Below are positions 15,177-23,862 of a stretch of 64,000 bases of DNA, piece by piece. The position numbers were made by a program, and so were the translations under genes. The first letter of the stretch is position 1. The number at the start of each line of letters is the position of its first letter. This stretch comes from JAAYCI01 sp964370445. Lineage in GTDB: Bacteria; Bacillota; Clostridia; Oscillospirales; Ruminococcaceae. The notes below the pieces were generated by a model, which saw only the letters and a list, made by a program, of their open reading frames with translations, did not search any database and had not been told where the DNA came from. The stretch lies in the NCBI GenBank assembly GCA_964370445.1, contig CAYJJK010000003.1, forward strand, positions 1-64,000, given 5' to 3'.

Positions 15177-16826
15177 ATGAAAAGATATTTGGCAATGCTA
15201 ACAGCCTTTTCTATATTTGGCTTGGCCGGCTGTGTAGCTGCCGAAGGGTTGGATGTGTCGACAGAAGCAGCCGTAACGCAGGCCGCTGTAAGTACAATCA
15301 TGGAGGATGCATCTGCCACAAAAACCACAATAGAGGAAGAGACACTCAGCTTCCCAGACGGTGATTACACACAAAATTTAGGAGAAAGCATCCCTTTTTC
15401 AGACGGCGATGAAATTCATATTACCGAAAGCGGAACCTATGAGTTTACCGGGGAGTATACAAGCAGCACGATAACGGTTAATGTAAACAAAGACATCGAC
15501 GACGGTACCGTGTATCTTGTATTAAACGGTGCTCATATAGAAAGTGAAGCAGGCACCCCAATAAATATTGTAGAAGCGCAAGAGGTTGTACTTGTGCTTG
15601 AGGGCGAAAACACCGTAACCCAAGGCGAAATTACAAGCACCGACACAGAATTTCCCTCTGCCGCCATTTATTCTATGGCAGATACTGTTATTACCGGAGA
15701 GGGAAATTTGACGGTAAACACCTTGTACCAAGATGGGATCAACAGCCGTGATGACTTGATTATCGACGGTGGAAACATCACGGTGAATGCCGCAGAAGAT
15801 GGCATGGTTGGAAAAGATTTGCTTGCCATTCGTGATGCCGATATTACGATAGAGGCCGGAAAAGATGGGATTAAATCTTCAAATGCAGAAGACTTAGAAA
15901 AAGGAAACTTGATCATTGTAAGCGGAAATTTTTCTATCACCGCAGCAAATGATGCAATCAGTTCTGAAAATAGTTTGCAAATTGAGGATGGCAATTTTGA
16001 GCTGTATTCAGGTGGCGGGTTTGTGGAAGTGATTAAAACTCCGTCCAGTGGACCAATGGGTGGTGGCATGGGTGGTGCAATGAACGGTGGCCGCGAAAAT
16101 TTTGACCCAACACAACAAGCCCCCAATATGGCTGATGGGGAATTTGACCCAACGCAAGTTCCTTCCAATATAGAAGGAAATGAGGCCACTGAAGAAATAG
16201 CCGAAGAGACCGCCGAAGAGACTACCGAGAGCATGAAAGCGCTTAAAGCTTTACATAATATCCTAATCAATGGTGGTACATTTTATATTTCTGCTTATGA
16301 AGATGCAATTCATTCAGATGGGGATATTTATATAAATGGTGGTGAGGTTACAATCAATGCCGGCGACGATGGAATCACGGCACAAAATACAAACATTCAA
16401 GATGGAACGATCACCATAGAAAACTGTTTTGAAGGCATTGAGGGCGTTTTTGTGAATATCGGTGGCGGCCAAATTTCTATAAACACAAATGATGACGGCA
16501 TCAATGCGAATGACGGAAGCGGTGGTGTTACCATATCCGGAGGGAACATCGAAATCCTTTATGGTCAAGGCGGAGATGGTATCGACTCGAATGGAACCTT
16601 TACCCAAACCGGTGGCGATATTGTGATTACTGCGACTGCGGGCTCTGATGCGATGAATGCACCACTTGATGTAGATGGAACGGTTACCATGACCGGTGGA
16701 ACAATTGTGGATGAAAATGGAGATGCTGTTGAAGCCACGGGTTTTGGTGGCATGGGCAGCGGCCCCGGTAGCATGGGTGGGAGGATGTCCAGTGGTGACG
16801 GCACGATGCCTGAAGATTTAGGATAG
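15177..16826 (+). CDS. Secreted Cthe_2159-like parallel beta-helix lipoprotein (copy 1)
   Basis: A 549-residue protein with a lipoprotein signal (lipobox LAGC near residue 19). It is built of many repeats of the form GGNITVNAAEDGMVGKD and DGINAN, a right-handed beta-helix rich in Asp, Asn and Gly. It matches the carbohydrate-binding family of Cthe_2159 from Clostridium thermocellum, a calcium-containing polygalacturonate-binding protein. A Met/Gly-rich segment and an acidic TEE-rich segment (about residues 290-350) interrupt the helix, and the C-terminus is Gly/Met-rich. AGGAGG precedes ATG 15177, 12 bp after the DUF4956 gene. An acidic surface protein of this kind could bind calcium or a polyanionic polymer. 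Confidence 0.88.
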   Translation: MKRYLAMLTAFSIFGLAGCVAAEGLDVSTEAAVTQAAVSTIMEDASATKTTIEEETLSFPDGDYTQNLGESIPFSDGDEIHITESGTYEFTGEYTSSTITVNVNKDIDDGTVYLVLNGAHIESEAGTPINIVEAQEVVLVLEGENTVTQGEITSTDTEFPSAAIYSMADTVITGEGNLTVNTLYQDGINSRDDLIIDGGNITVNAAEDGMVGKDLLAIRDADITIEAGKDGIKSSNAEDLEKGNLIIVSGNFSITAANDAISSENSLQIEDGNFELYSGGGFVEVIKTPSSGPMGGGMGGAMNGGRENFDPTQQAPNMADGEFDPTQVPSNIEGNEATEEIAEETAEETTESMKALKALHNILINGGTFYISAYEDAIHSDGDIYINGGEVTINAGDDGITAQNTNIQDGTITIENCFEGIEGVFVNIGGGQISINTNDDGINANDGSGGVTISGGNIEILYGQGGDGIDSNGTFTQTGGDIVITATAGSDAMNAPLDVDGTVTMTGGTIVDENGDAVEATGFGGMGSGPGSMGGRMSSGDGTMPEDLG

Positions 16827-17224
16827 CTGTTTGCAAAAACCCTAAAATTTTCTATTCGCAATTCGAAAGTTTGCCCAATAAATTTCATTAACATTACGTC
16901 TTGACAAGGTCATGCTGAAAGAGGTGAACAAAAAAATTAGACGCATCACAGCTAAAAAAGAGATGTCGACAACTTGTTATGCACAATGGATTTGAACCTG
17001 CCCCCCTGCCTTTTCCAAGCACCTCAAACATAAGTTTTGCCCCAAGGTGAAACATCTCCTTCTGAGTCAAACACAATACCATTAAGGGGGGGAAGTTAGA
17101 AAAAGTTTTTACCAAAGCATGTGTGAGTGCAGCACACTTTTTGAAATTATTTTTGTTTTGTACTGTGCTACTTTTAGCTCCAGTGATTCCTCAAAAAGTT
17201 GTTTCAATGAAATCACTTCCTACC
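16827..17224. other. Intergenic region
   Basis: About 400 bp between the beta-helix gene and the TetR promoter. I find no gene with a ribosome site, no clear terminator hairpin and no RNA family I recognise. Confidence 0.5.
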
Positions 17225-17274
17225 TTGACAAACATACTGTTGGTATGATACTCTGATTACATTCGAATGGTATG
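17225..17274 (+). promoter_or_regulatory. Promoter and operators of the TetR-family gene
   Basis: TTGACA (17225-17230) with GATACT (17247-17252, 16-bp spacer) forms the promoter. The spacer holds the inverted repeat CATAC-TGTTG-GTATG (17233-17247). A second element, ATTACATTCGAATGGTATG (17256-17274), is close to the reverse complement of the site before the ABC genes (17963-17981). This fits autorepression by the TetR-type protein. Confidence 0.65.
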
Positions 17275-17287
17275 CGGAGGTGCAGCT

Positions 17288-17917
17288 ATGGCAAGAAACA
17301 AATATCCAGAGCAAACGGTTGAGCGGATACTGGATGTGTCGACAAGGCTTTTTCTTGAAAAAGGGTATGATCATACAAGCTTGCAAGATATTATAAATGA
17401 ACTGGATGGGCTTACAAAAGGTGCCATTTATCATCATTTTAAATCAAAAGAAGATATTTTCGATGCAGTTGCCACAAAGGTAAGCCAAAGCAATACAGAT
17501 GTTTTAATGAAAATTAAAAATGATACAAACCTAAGCGGTGCAGAAAAACTAAAAACACTTGTAAAATCCAGTGTGTATAGCCAAACCACAAAAACGCTTA
17601 TCGAAATGACACCGAACCTTTTAGAGAATCCTAAATTTTTGGCGATGCAACTTAAATGCTCCTGTTACGAAGTGGTCCCTGATTTTATTTTACCGATTGT
17701 ACAAGAGGGAATTGCAGACAAAACCATCGAAACAGACAAACCGTATGAACTTGCTGAAATGATTACCCTTTTGATAAATGTGTGGTTAAACCCAACCATT
17801 CTTGGCACGGATAGAGAACGCTTACCCGCAAAATGTAGTATGCTTAATGAAATTGCTGCACAGTATAAATTTACCTTGTTTGATGAAGAGACAATCGAAA
17901 CGATCAAAACATTATAA
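17288..17917 (+). CDS. TetR/AcrR-family transcriptional regulator
   Basis: A 209-residue regulator. The N-terminal helix-turn-helix is clear (TSLQDIINELDGLTKGAIYH followed by HFKSKEDIF), and the C-terminal ligand domain is divergent. CGGAGG 8 bases before ATG 17288 decides the start over an upstream in-frame ATG at 17267. Shared palindromic elements lie before this gene and before the ABC transporter genes, so it most likely represses both itself and the exporter operon until a toxic ligand binds. Confidence 0.93.
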   Translation: MARNKYPEQTVERILDVSTRLFLEKGYDHTSLQDIINELDGLTKGAIYHHFKSKEDIFDAVATKVSQSNTDVLMKIKNDTNLSGAEKLKTLVKSSVYSQTTKTLIEMTPNLLENPKFLAMQLKCSCYEVVPDFILPIVQEGIADKTIETDKPYELAEMITLLINVWLNPTILGTDRERLPAKCSMLNEIAAQYKFTLFDEETIETIKTL

Positions 17918-17953
17918 AAAACAAACTGCTCAAGCCTAGAGCAGTTTGTTTTT
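17918..17953 (+). terminator. Rho-independent terminator after the TetR gene
   Basis: AACAAACTGCTC (17920-17931) pairs perfectly with GAGCAGTTTGTT (17939-17950) over a 7-base loop, with a T-run after it. Confidence 0.9.
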
Positions 17954-17962
17954 GGACATATA

Positions 17963-17981
17963 CATACCAACCGAATGTATG
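17963..17981 (+). promoter_or_regulatory. Operator before the ABC/MFS exporter operon
   Basis: CATACCAACCGAATGTATG is an imperfect palindrome that overlaps a TATGAT -10 box (17978-17983). It matches the elements around the TetR promoter, so the same regulator probably controls the exporter genes. Confidence 0.6.
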
Positions 17982-18004
17982 ATAAATGAAAAGGAGAAAA
18001 TTTT

Positions 18005-18712
18005 ATGGAAACAATGATCAAAACGCATGATTTATGCAAAAGCTATGGTAATATACCGGTGCTGAGCCACATTCATTTTGATGTAAAAAAGGGCGAACTC
18101 GTCGGGCTTCTTGGTGGCAATGGTGCCGGAAAAACCACACTGCTTAAACTTTTATGCGGCCTACTTGAGCCAACAGAGGGAGAAGCTGAAGTTTTTGGGT
18201 ATTCGCCGTGGAACGAGCGTGATAAAGTGCTTAATAGGCTTGGTGTCATGATTGAAACTCCTGTTTTTTATGAGCATTTGCCCGCTTATGAAAACATCAA
18301 AATTCATTTGGAATATCTGAATGTAAAAGCGGATATCAGTAAGATTCTAAGATCCGTTGGTCTTTCCACTGTAAAAAACAAGCCTGTTTCAAAGTTTTCT
18401 ATGGGCATGAAACAAAGGCTTGGCATTGCAAGGGCCATCAGCCACAATCCCGATATATTGCTGCTGGACGAGCCAATTAATGGGCTAGACCCTGTGACCA
18501 TCAAAGATATGCGAGAATTGTTTATCCACCTAAAAGAAAAAGGAACCACCATTATTTTATCAAGCCATATTTTAGGTGAAATATTGCAAACTGCAGAGAG
18601 TGTTGTTGTTATTTCAAATGGAAGATTAGAGCGTCTTGGCAAAATGGACGATTTACAAAATGAATATGGCCTTGAAACAGAAAATTATTTAATCGAAAGG
18701 ATGCGCAAATAA
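18005..18712 (+). CDS. ABC transporter ATP-binding protein (BcrA-like)
   Basis: A 235-residue ATPase with Walker A GGNGAGKTTLLKLL, signature FSMGMKQRLGIAR, Walker B ILLLDEP and the switch His in LSSH. Its sequence type is that of bacitracin/lantibiotic self-protection exporters. It is 1 bp from the permease gene, and the MFS exporter follows. Control by the upstream TetR-type protein is likely. The substrate is unknown. Confidence 0.92.
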   Translation: METMIKTHDLCKSYGNIPVLSHIHFDVKKGELVGLLGGNGAGKTTLLKLLCGLLEPTEGEAEVFGYSPWNERDKVLNRLGVMIETPVFYEHLPAYENIKIHLEYLNVKADISKILRSVGLSTVKNKPVSKFSMGMKQRLGIARAISHNPDILLLDEPINGLDPVTIKDMRELFIHLKEKGTTIILSSHILGEILQTAESVVVISNGRLERLGKMDDLQNEYGLETENYLIERMRK

Positions 18713-18713
18713 A

Positions 18714-19421
18714 ATGATGAACTTAATTGGTTTAGAGCTCAAAAAGAACAATTTAAAGCCATATTTACTTGGGGCTGTTGGAATATATTTTGCAGTGATA
18801 GCGATGGGGCTGCTATTTTGCGCCGTGCCTATTTTAGAGCCAAACGATGCTGCGTCACAGGAGTTTTCAGACCCCGACATGGTGATTACCATGATTTCCA
18901 TCATTTCAATGAGTGCCTTTGCAATTTTGTCATCGGTGATGAACGCTAAATTTGTTGTGGAGGAATACACAGGACGAAAAAATGTACTGCTTTTTACGTA
19001 CCCACAAAAAAGAAGTAGTATACTAATTGCAAAAATTTTACTTATTTTCGTTTTTATTTTTATCGCAATGTTTGTTGTCAATATGCTTTCTTGTTTTGTA
19101 GTGGGATTTATCGCAAACGCAATAGGTCTTATCTCACAGCCATTTACAGACATTCGATTTATACTGAAATATAGCGTGATCTTTTCATTTGTGGCAAATT
19201 TTATAGGGCTTATTTCACTTCGAATCGGATTTTATAAAAAGTCCATCATAGTTCCGATTGTTGTGTCAACAATACTTGTTTCACCGTTTGGAAATGCTGT
19301 AATGCTTTTGGGTACAAATACGAACATTGCTTTTGTTATGGCCGGTGGTGTGTTGCTTTTGGTATCGGCTGTTTTGTTTGCAGGCCTTCTAAACAAAGTA
19401 AACAAAATGGAGTGTGTATAA
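18714..19421 (+). CDS. ABC-2-type transporter permease
   Basis: A 235-residue integral membrane protein with about six hydrophobic segments (for example YLLGAVGIYFAVIAMGLLF and ILLIFVFIFIAMFVVNML). It matches the BcrB-like permease type that pairs with the ATPase encoded 1 bp upstream. Its stop overlaps the MFS start as TAATG, so translation is coupled. Confidence 0.88.
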   Translation: MMNLIGLELKKNNLKPYLLGAVGIYFAVIAMGLLFCAVPILEPNDAASQEFSDPDMVITMISIISMSAFAILSSVMNAKFVVEEYTGRKNVLLFTYPQKRSSILIAKILLIFVFIFIAMFVVNMLSCFVVGFIANAIGLISQPFTDIRFILKYSVIFSFVANFIGLISLRIGFYKKSIIVPIVVSTILVSPFGNAVMLLGTNTNIAFVMAGGVLLLVSAVLFAGLLNKVNKMECV

Positions 19422-20647
19422 TGAAGCAAACGAAATTGTGGCAAAAAGACTTCACTCTGATCGTCATCGGACAGATTATCTCACTTTTTGGGAATGGAAT
19501 CCTTCGTTTTGCTTTACCTCTTTATTTGCTGAACACAACGGGTTCGTCAGCGCTTTTTGGTATCGTCAGTGCGATATCATTTTTGCCACTTGTTTTGCTT
19601 ATGCCCATTGGCGGCATTATTGCAGATAGGGCGAATAAACGAAACATCATGGTGATGCTGGATTTTGCAACAGGTGTTTTAATGCTAGTTTTCTACTTTA
19701 TAATGGATAGTATTTCGCTTATACCACTGTTGATTGTAACGCTAATGATTTTATACAGCATCGGTGGATTATACCAGCCTGTTGTTGGGGCAAGTGTTCC
19801 TGTGTTACTCGATGAAAAAATACTGATGAAAGGCAATGGAGTTGTCAGCAGTATCGGGGGGCTTTCAAATTTAATATCGCCTGTCATAGGTGGTGTGCTA
19901 CTGGGCGGTTTTGGTATTGCACCCATTATTTTGGTGGCCATCCTCTGCTTTTTTGCATCCGCTTTTTTAGAACTTTTCATTAAAATACCCTACAAAAAAG
20001 GTGAACATACATCTTCTGTTTTTTGTATGGTAAAAGACGATTGGCGTGTTTCGGTAAACTTTATTTTTAAAGAAAAACCTGCACTTCGTAAATTGGTGAT
20101 GGTAATTTGCGCACTCAATGCACTTATATCTGCTTTAATCATCATCTCACTACCTGTGCTTATCACCGATAGGCTTTCTCTTAGCGAGGAAATGTATGGT
20201 GTCTCGCTTGCTGTCCTGGCCTTTGGTGGGCTTTTGGGCGGTGTTTTGGCAAGTGTATTCGGAGAGAAACTTCACATAAAAAGTCTTTATAAATACATTG
20301 CGTTGGTTTCTTTTAGTCTTATCCCTATGTCAGCGGCAATGCTTTTTAGCAGGAACTCGGTGCTGTCTTATGTGCTTATTTTAATTGGTGTTTTTTTAGC
20401 CATGTGCATTTCAACTTTAGCCTCCGTTATGATTATCACTTTTATTCAAAGTGAAACAGCTGAAAATATGGTGGGAAAAACGATGGCGTTTGTAATGACA
20501 ATAGGTATGCTTGCTTCCCCTTTCGGACAAATGGTTTACGGAATGGCCTTTGAATATCTTGTGGGATACGAAAGTTTTATCATTTTTGTGGCAGTTGCTA
20601 TATCCATACTTGTTAGTTTATATGCAAAGCGGATTTCATTTGAATAG
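19421..20647 (+). CDS. MFS efflux transporter
   Basis: A 408-residue transporter with about 12 membrane segments. The loop motif GGIIADRANKRNIMVMLD between TM2 and TM3 is typical of drug and macrolide-type MFS efflux proteins. I choose ATG 19421, which overlaps the permease stop, over an upstream start with no ribosome site. With the ABC pair it makes a two-pump resistance operon under a TetR-type regulator. Confidence 0.92.
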   Translation: MKQTKLWQKDFTLIVIGQIISLFGNGILRFALPLYLLNTTGSSALFGIVSAISFLPLVLLMPIGGIIADRANKRNIMVMLDFATGVLMLVFYFIMDSISLIPLLIVTLMILYSIGGLYQPVVGASVPVLLDEKILMKGNGVVSSIGGLSNLISPVIGGVLLGGFGIAPIILVAILCFFASAFLELFIKIPYKKGEHTSSVFCMVKDDWRVSVNFIFKEKPALRKLVMVICALNALISALIIISLPVLITDRLSLSEEMYGVSLAVLAFGGLLGGVLASVFGEKLHIKSLYKYIALVSFSLIPMSAAMLFSRNSVLSYVLILIGVFLAMCISTLASVMIITFIQSETAENMVGKTMAFVMTIGMLASPFGQMVYGMAFEYLVGYESFIIFVAVAISILVSLYAKRISFE

Positions 20648-20666
20648 CATTTTAAGACGAATAAAA

Positions 20667-20700
20667 AACCAGACATACAAGCTCACTTGTGTGTCTGGTT
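20667..20700 (-). terminator. Terminator for the WG-repeat gene (minus strand)
   Basis: A 15-bp stem with one wobble pair (20667-20681 with 20686-20700) and a 4-base loop. The run of A just left of it becomes a T-run on the minus strand, so it suits the minus-strand gene ending at 20908. It has no T-run for the MFS gene on the plus strand. Confidence 0.7.
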
Positions 20701-20907
20701 CAAAAGTTTTATGTTAAAATTTTGCTCTCGTCCCACCTTGAAAAGTTGTGTTCTTTTTTGGCAAAACAGAGGGATTTGGATATTGAAAAACTGTGCAGGT
20801 GCTGTATCTTCAACTTTTTACATCACAATTTTAAAATTTTTGCCTGAAAGAAGAAAGTGCCTAGCGGTCTTAAAGCCAAAACAGATAGAAATAAGCTGTT
20901 TTGGATA

Positions 20908-22518
20908 CTACATTATCCTAAAAGAGGGTTCTATCAAAAACTCACCTTGCTCATTGATAACACCGAAGAGTTCCCCGTCATAGCTTGCAATAGCGTACCC
21001 ATCTGCATAAAAACTGCTCACCCAAGCATATTGGGGTTGTATCGCAAACTCGCCACTTTCATCTATATAGCCCCAATATCCATTTTGCTGTACAGCAGCA
21101 AGGCCGTTTTCTGCAAAATCGTAGATGGTTTCAAATTGCGTGGCAGTCATTGCTTCCCCATGTTCGTTCACATAGGTCAAAAGGCCATCTTGCTCTACAG
21201 CGATTAGACCTTCTGGGTACGCGAATATGTGATCGTACTGGGGTTGTATCAAAATTTCCCCCTGTTGGTTTATAAGGCCGTTTAAGCCGTTTTGCTCTAT
21301 GGTAGCAAGCCCATTTTCATTAAACATGCTGGCATATGTAAACTGTGGTGCCACCACCATTTCACCATCTGTATTGATATAGCCATAAAACCCATTTTGC
21401 TGCACTGCGGCAAGGCCTTGTGAAAAAGAGCTGGCTCTATCATATTGTGGTGTAACCACAAATCTTCCGTCTTCATCGATAAAGCCATAGCTTCCATTTT
21501 GTAGCACGAGGGCAAGCCCGTCCTCGGTGAAAGGCTCGACCATATCATACTGTGGTGCAATTACCAGTTCACCGTTTTTATCCACAAAACCCCAAAGCCT
21601 ATTTTGTTCTACTGCAGCATACTGTTCATCGTTAAAGGAGTAGGCTGTTGTATATTGAGGCAAAATAACCTCTTCGCCGCTCTCGTTAACATACCCCCAA
21701 AGGTCGTTGCGTTGTACCGCTGCAAGTCCATTATCGGAAAAAGGGAAAATCGTGGTGTACAAAGCGGGTACCACAAAGTTGCCATCTGCATCGATAGCAC
21801 CCCATAGATTATCTTGTTGCACAAAGGCCAGACCATTTTGCCCAAATGTGCCGGCAAAGTTGAAATGTGGTGCGATGATGTATGTGCCGTCCTCATTGAT
21901 GTAACCGAATGCTGTGCCATTGCCTGCCGGTATGAGATCTTCCTCAAACAACTCTACCGCTGAGTGAGCGTCTGAATCAAAAATCCCAAACATACCGAGA
22001 TCTAAAATTCCAAATTGTACAAGTGCGAATAAAGTACCGGCTATTAAAACCCCAAAAAGAACGAGTATGATAAGGATAATGCCTACAATCAGCCCTGTTT
22101 TTTTCTTCTTTGGCTTGCTTTTTGCAACGGACATTGTCGCAGGGGCCGCTGCAGGCGCCGGTGCATCAAAGGACGGATGTGGTGAAGGCGCAAAATTTGC
22201 CGGGGGTGATACTTCCTTTGCTGTGCTCCTGTTGGCTGTTACAGGGTCTAAGGGGTCTTCTGCGTTTTGTGTTGGTAAAGTGGATTGTGCCGATGGTGCA
22301 GGCGACACAGGCGTATTTTGCGCACTTGTATCGTCTACATTTTTTGGTGGGCTCTGTGGCGGTGTGCTTATCGCTGTTTTAGGAAGCTCGGCTTCCGACA
22401 ATTGGGTTTCGGCGGGCAGTGCTGCACTTTCTTGTGCGCGCGCCGGTGTACCACAGACATTGCAAAAATGGCTTCCTTCTTGCATCACTTTGCCGCATTG
22501 TGAACAAAAATGCCCCAT
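20908..22518 (-). CDS. Zinc-ribbon, single-TM, WG-repeat protein
   Basis: A 536-residue protein in three parts. The N-terminus is a four-Cys zinc ribbon (FCSQCGKVMQ, FCNVCGTPAR). A Pro/Ala-rich linker of about 95 residues follows. One membrane segment (KTGLIVGIILIILVLFG) lies at about residues 140-170. About ten WG/KWG-type repeats follow to the end, each like LWGYVNESGEEVILPQY. With a cytoplasmic zinc ribbon the repeats would be outside the cell. WG repeats are beta-rich and of unknown biochemical role, often in surface proteins. The gene lies between the two DUF4956 modules on the opposite strand. Confidence 0.88.
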   Translation of the reverse strand: MGHFCSQCGKVMQEGSHFCNVCGTPARAQESAALPAETQLSEAELPKTAISTPPQSPPKNVDDTSAQNTPVSPAPSAQSTLPTQNAEDPLDPVTANRSTAKEVSPPANFAPSPHPSFDAPAPAAAPATMSVAKSKPKKKKTGLIVGIILIILVLFGVLIAGTLFALVQFGILDLGMFGIFDSDAHSAVELFEEDLIPAGNGTAFGYINEDGTYIIAPHFNFAGTFGQNGLAFVQQDNLWGAIDADGNFVVPALYTTIFPFSDNGLAAVQRNDLWGYVNESGEEVILPQYTTAYSFNDEQYAAVEQNRLWGFVDKNGELVIAPQYDMVEPFTEDGLALVLQNGSYGFIDEDGRFVVTPQYDRASSFSQGLAAVQQNGFYGYINTDGEMVVAPQFTYASMFNENGLATIEQNGLNGLINQQGEILIQPQYDHIFAYPEGLIAVEQDGLLTYVNEHGEAMTATQFETIYDFAENGLAAVQQNGYWGYIDESGEFAIQPQYAWVSSFYADGYAIASYDGELFGVINEQGEFLIEPSFRIM

Positions 22519-23162
22519 AATTTAAATCCCTCCATCATAAAATTAAGAGAAACAGCATTCGGTTGAAACGTTCTCTTTTTTTTCTTAGATTAGAAATTTT
22601 ATTTTTAACACATTTCAAGTATATCATTGTGTAAGGCGCTTCGCAAGAAACATATTGAAGGTATGGAATATAAACAAAAAATAATACAGAATACACATGC
22701 TCATTTCGGACGAGTAAAAACACAGTATGGGCATCAAGGTATGCTTTGTAAAGGTGTTGTTTTAGGCACACTGAGCACGCATTATGAATGGCCATGTTGT
22801 TGGGTGCTAAATTTTTCATCTAAATCGTCATCCTTGATGAAGATGTAATTTTGATGTAAAAAGTTCGAGCTACTGTAGGCTGTTTTTATTTGCTGGAAAA
22901 CAAAAATATTCAAGCAACTGTTGCTATAAATGATAAACGGTACCCGATTCCCGCTTGCGTTTTACTGCGCTATTGTAGCACCACTCTCTTGTGCTCACGG
23001 TTACATCACAATTGTGTTGTAACATTAAATAGACCTTTAAAGTAATGTTTATACTAGTTTAAATAAGATGCTCTTGAACATGTTTTTATGTGAAAAGGCG
23101 AAAAAAGCGCCCCAATAGGGCCAACTGAACACGATTATCGAAACCACCTAGGAGGATATCAA
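22519..23162. other. Long intergenic region before DUF4956 copy 2
   Basis: About 640 bp. It holds the 24-bp palindrome at 23000-23023 and a TATACT box at 23050-23055, both likely control elements for the following operon. A GC-richer patch near 23100-23126 (GGCG, GCGCC and GGGCC words) lies in the leader. No reading frame has support. Confidence 0.55.
23000..23023. promoter_or_regulatory. 24-bp near-perfect palindrome (candidate operator)
   Basis: GTTACATCACAA (23000-23011) followed by TTGTGTTGTAAC (23012-23023). The halves mirror each other except for one base pair. It lies about 25 bp upstream of a TATACT box (23050-23055), which suits a dimeric regulator controlling the DUF4956 copy 2 operon. 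The protein that binds is unknown. Confidence 0.55.
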
Positions 23163-23855
23163 ATGCTTAGTGAACTATTTACAGGGATTTTTGATACAAC
23201 AACCAGCATGAACATCACTTTAGGGGATTTTTTCATTTGCATGGTATTTTCTATCATCTTAGGGATTTTTATGGCAAAAGTTTATTCATTTAAAGAGAGA
23301 AGTTCAAAAGGGTTTGTTGTAACGTTGGCGCTTTTACCAATAGCGGTTGCAATGGTAATCATTATGGTGAACGGAAATATTGGTGCCGGTGTTGCCGTTG
23401 CCGGTGCATTTAGTTTAGTGCGGTTTCGCTCTATGCCCGGCACCGCAAAAGAGATCATAGCCATTTTCACTGCAATGTGCACCGGGCTTACAATAGGTAT
23501 GGGATACATAGGCTTTGCAGTGGCGTTTTCGGTTATCGCATGTCTTTTTTCACTTATTTTAAACACTGCAAATTTTGGCGAAGAAAAGGAAAACGGAGCA
23601 CGAATTTTGCAAATCACCATACCCGAAAATTTAAACTACACGAATGTATTTGATGATATATTTGAACGTTTTACAAATAAATCAAAACTGGTATTTGCAA
23701 AAACTACGAACATGGGCAGCCTTTTTAAGCTAAGCTATGAAATTGAACTGAAAGATGTAAGCGCTGAAAAAGAGTTAATTGACGAGTTAAGAACCAGAAA
23801 TGGAAATCTTGAAATTATTATGGGTAAGCAGGAGCTGTTTATCAACGGATTATAG
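23163..23855 (+). CDS. DUF4956 membrane protein (copy 2)
   Basis: A 230-residue paralogue of the protein at 14472-15164, equal in length. The core NGNIGAGVAVAGAFSLVRFR, the PGTAKEIIAIFTAMCTGL stretch and the C-terminal TTNMGSLFKLSYEIELKD are the same. Differences cluster in the first 50 residues and in the linker after the membrane part. CTAGGAGG precedes ATG 23163. Here the gene heads an operon with a NAGPA-type protein, a small membrane protein and a beta-helix lipoprotein, and no VTC gene is present. Function unknown. Confidence 0.9.
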   Translation: MLSELFTGIFDTTTSMNITLGDFFICMVFSIILGIFMAKVYSFKERSSKGFVVTLALLPIAVAMVIIMVNGNIGAGVAVAGAFSLVRFRSMPGTAKEIIAIFTAMCTGLTIGMGYIGFAVAFSVIACLFSLILNTANFGEEKENGARILQITIPENLNYTNVFDDIFERFTNKSKLVFAKTTNMGSLFKLSYEIELKDVSAEKELIDELRTRNGNLEIIMGKQELFINGL

Positions 23856-23862
23856 GTATATT

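Noticed and set aside
20667..20700. Terminator of the MFS gene on the plus strand
   Set aside because: No T-run follows on that strand. The T-run lies on the minus strand, so it belongs to the WG-repeat gene.
22535..22819. 94-codon minus-strand frame before the WG-repeat gene
   Set aside because: Its composition is not protein-like, no start signal is seen, and it lies in AT-rich DNA.
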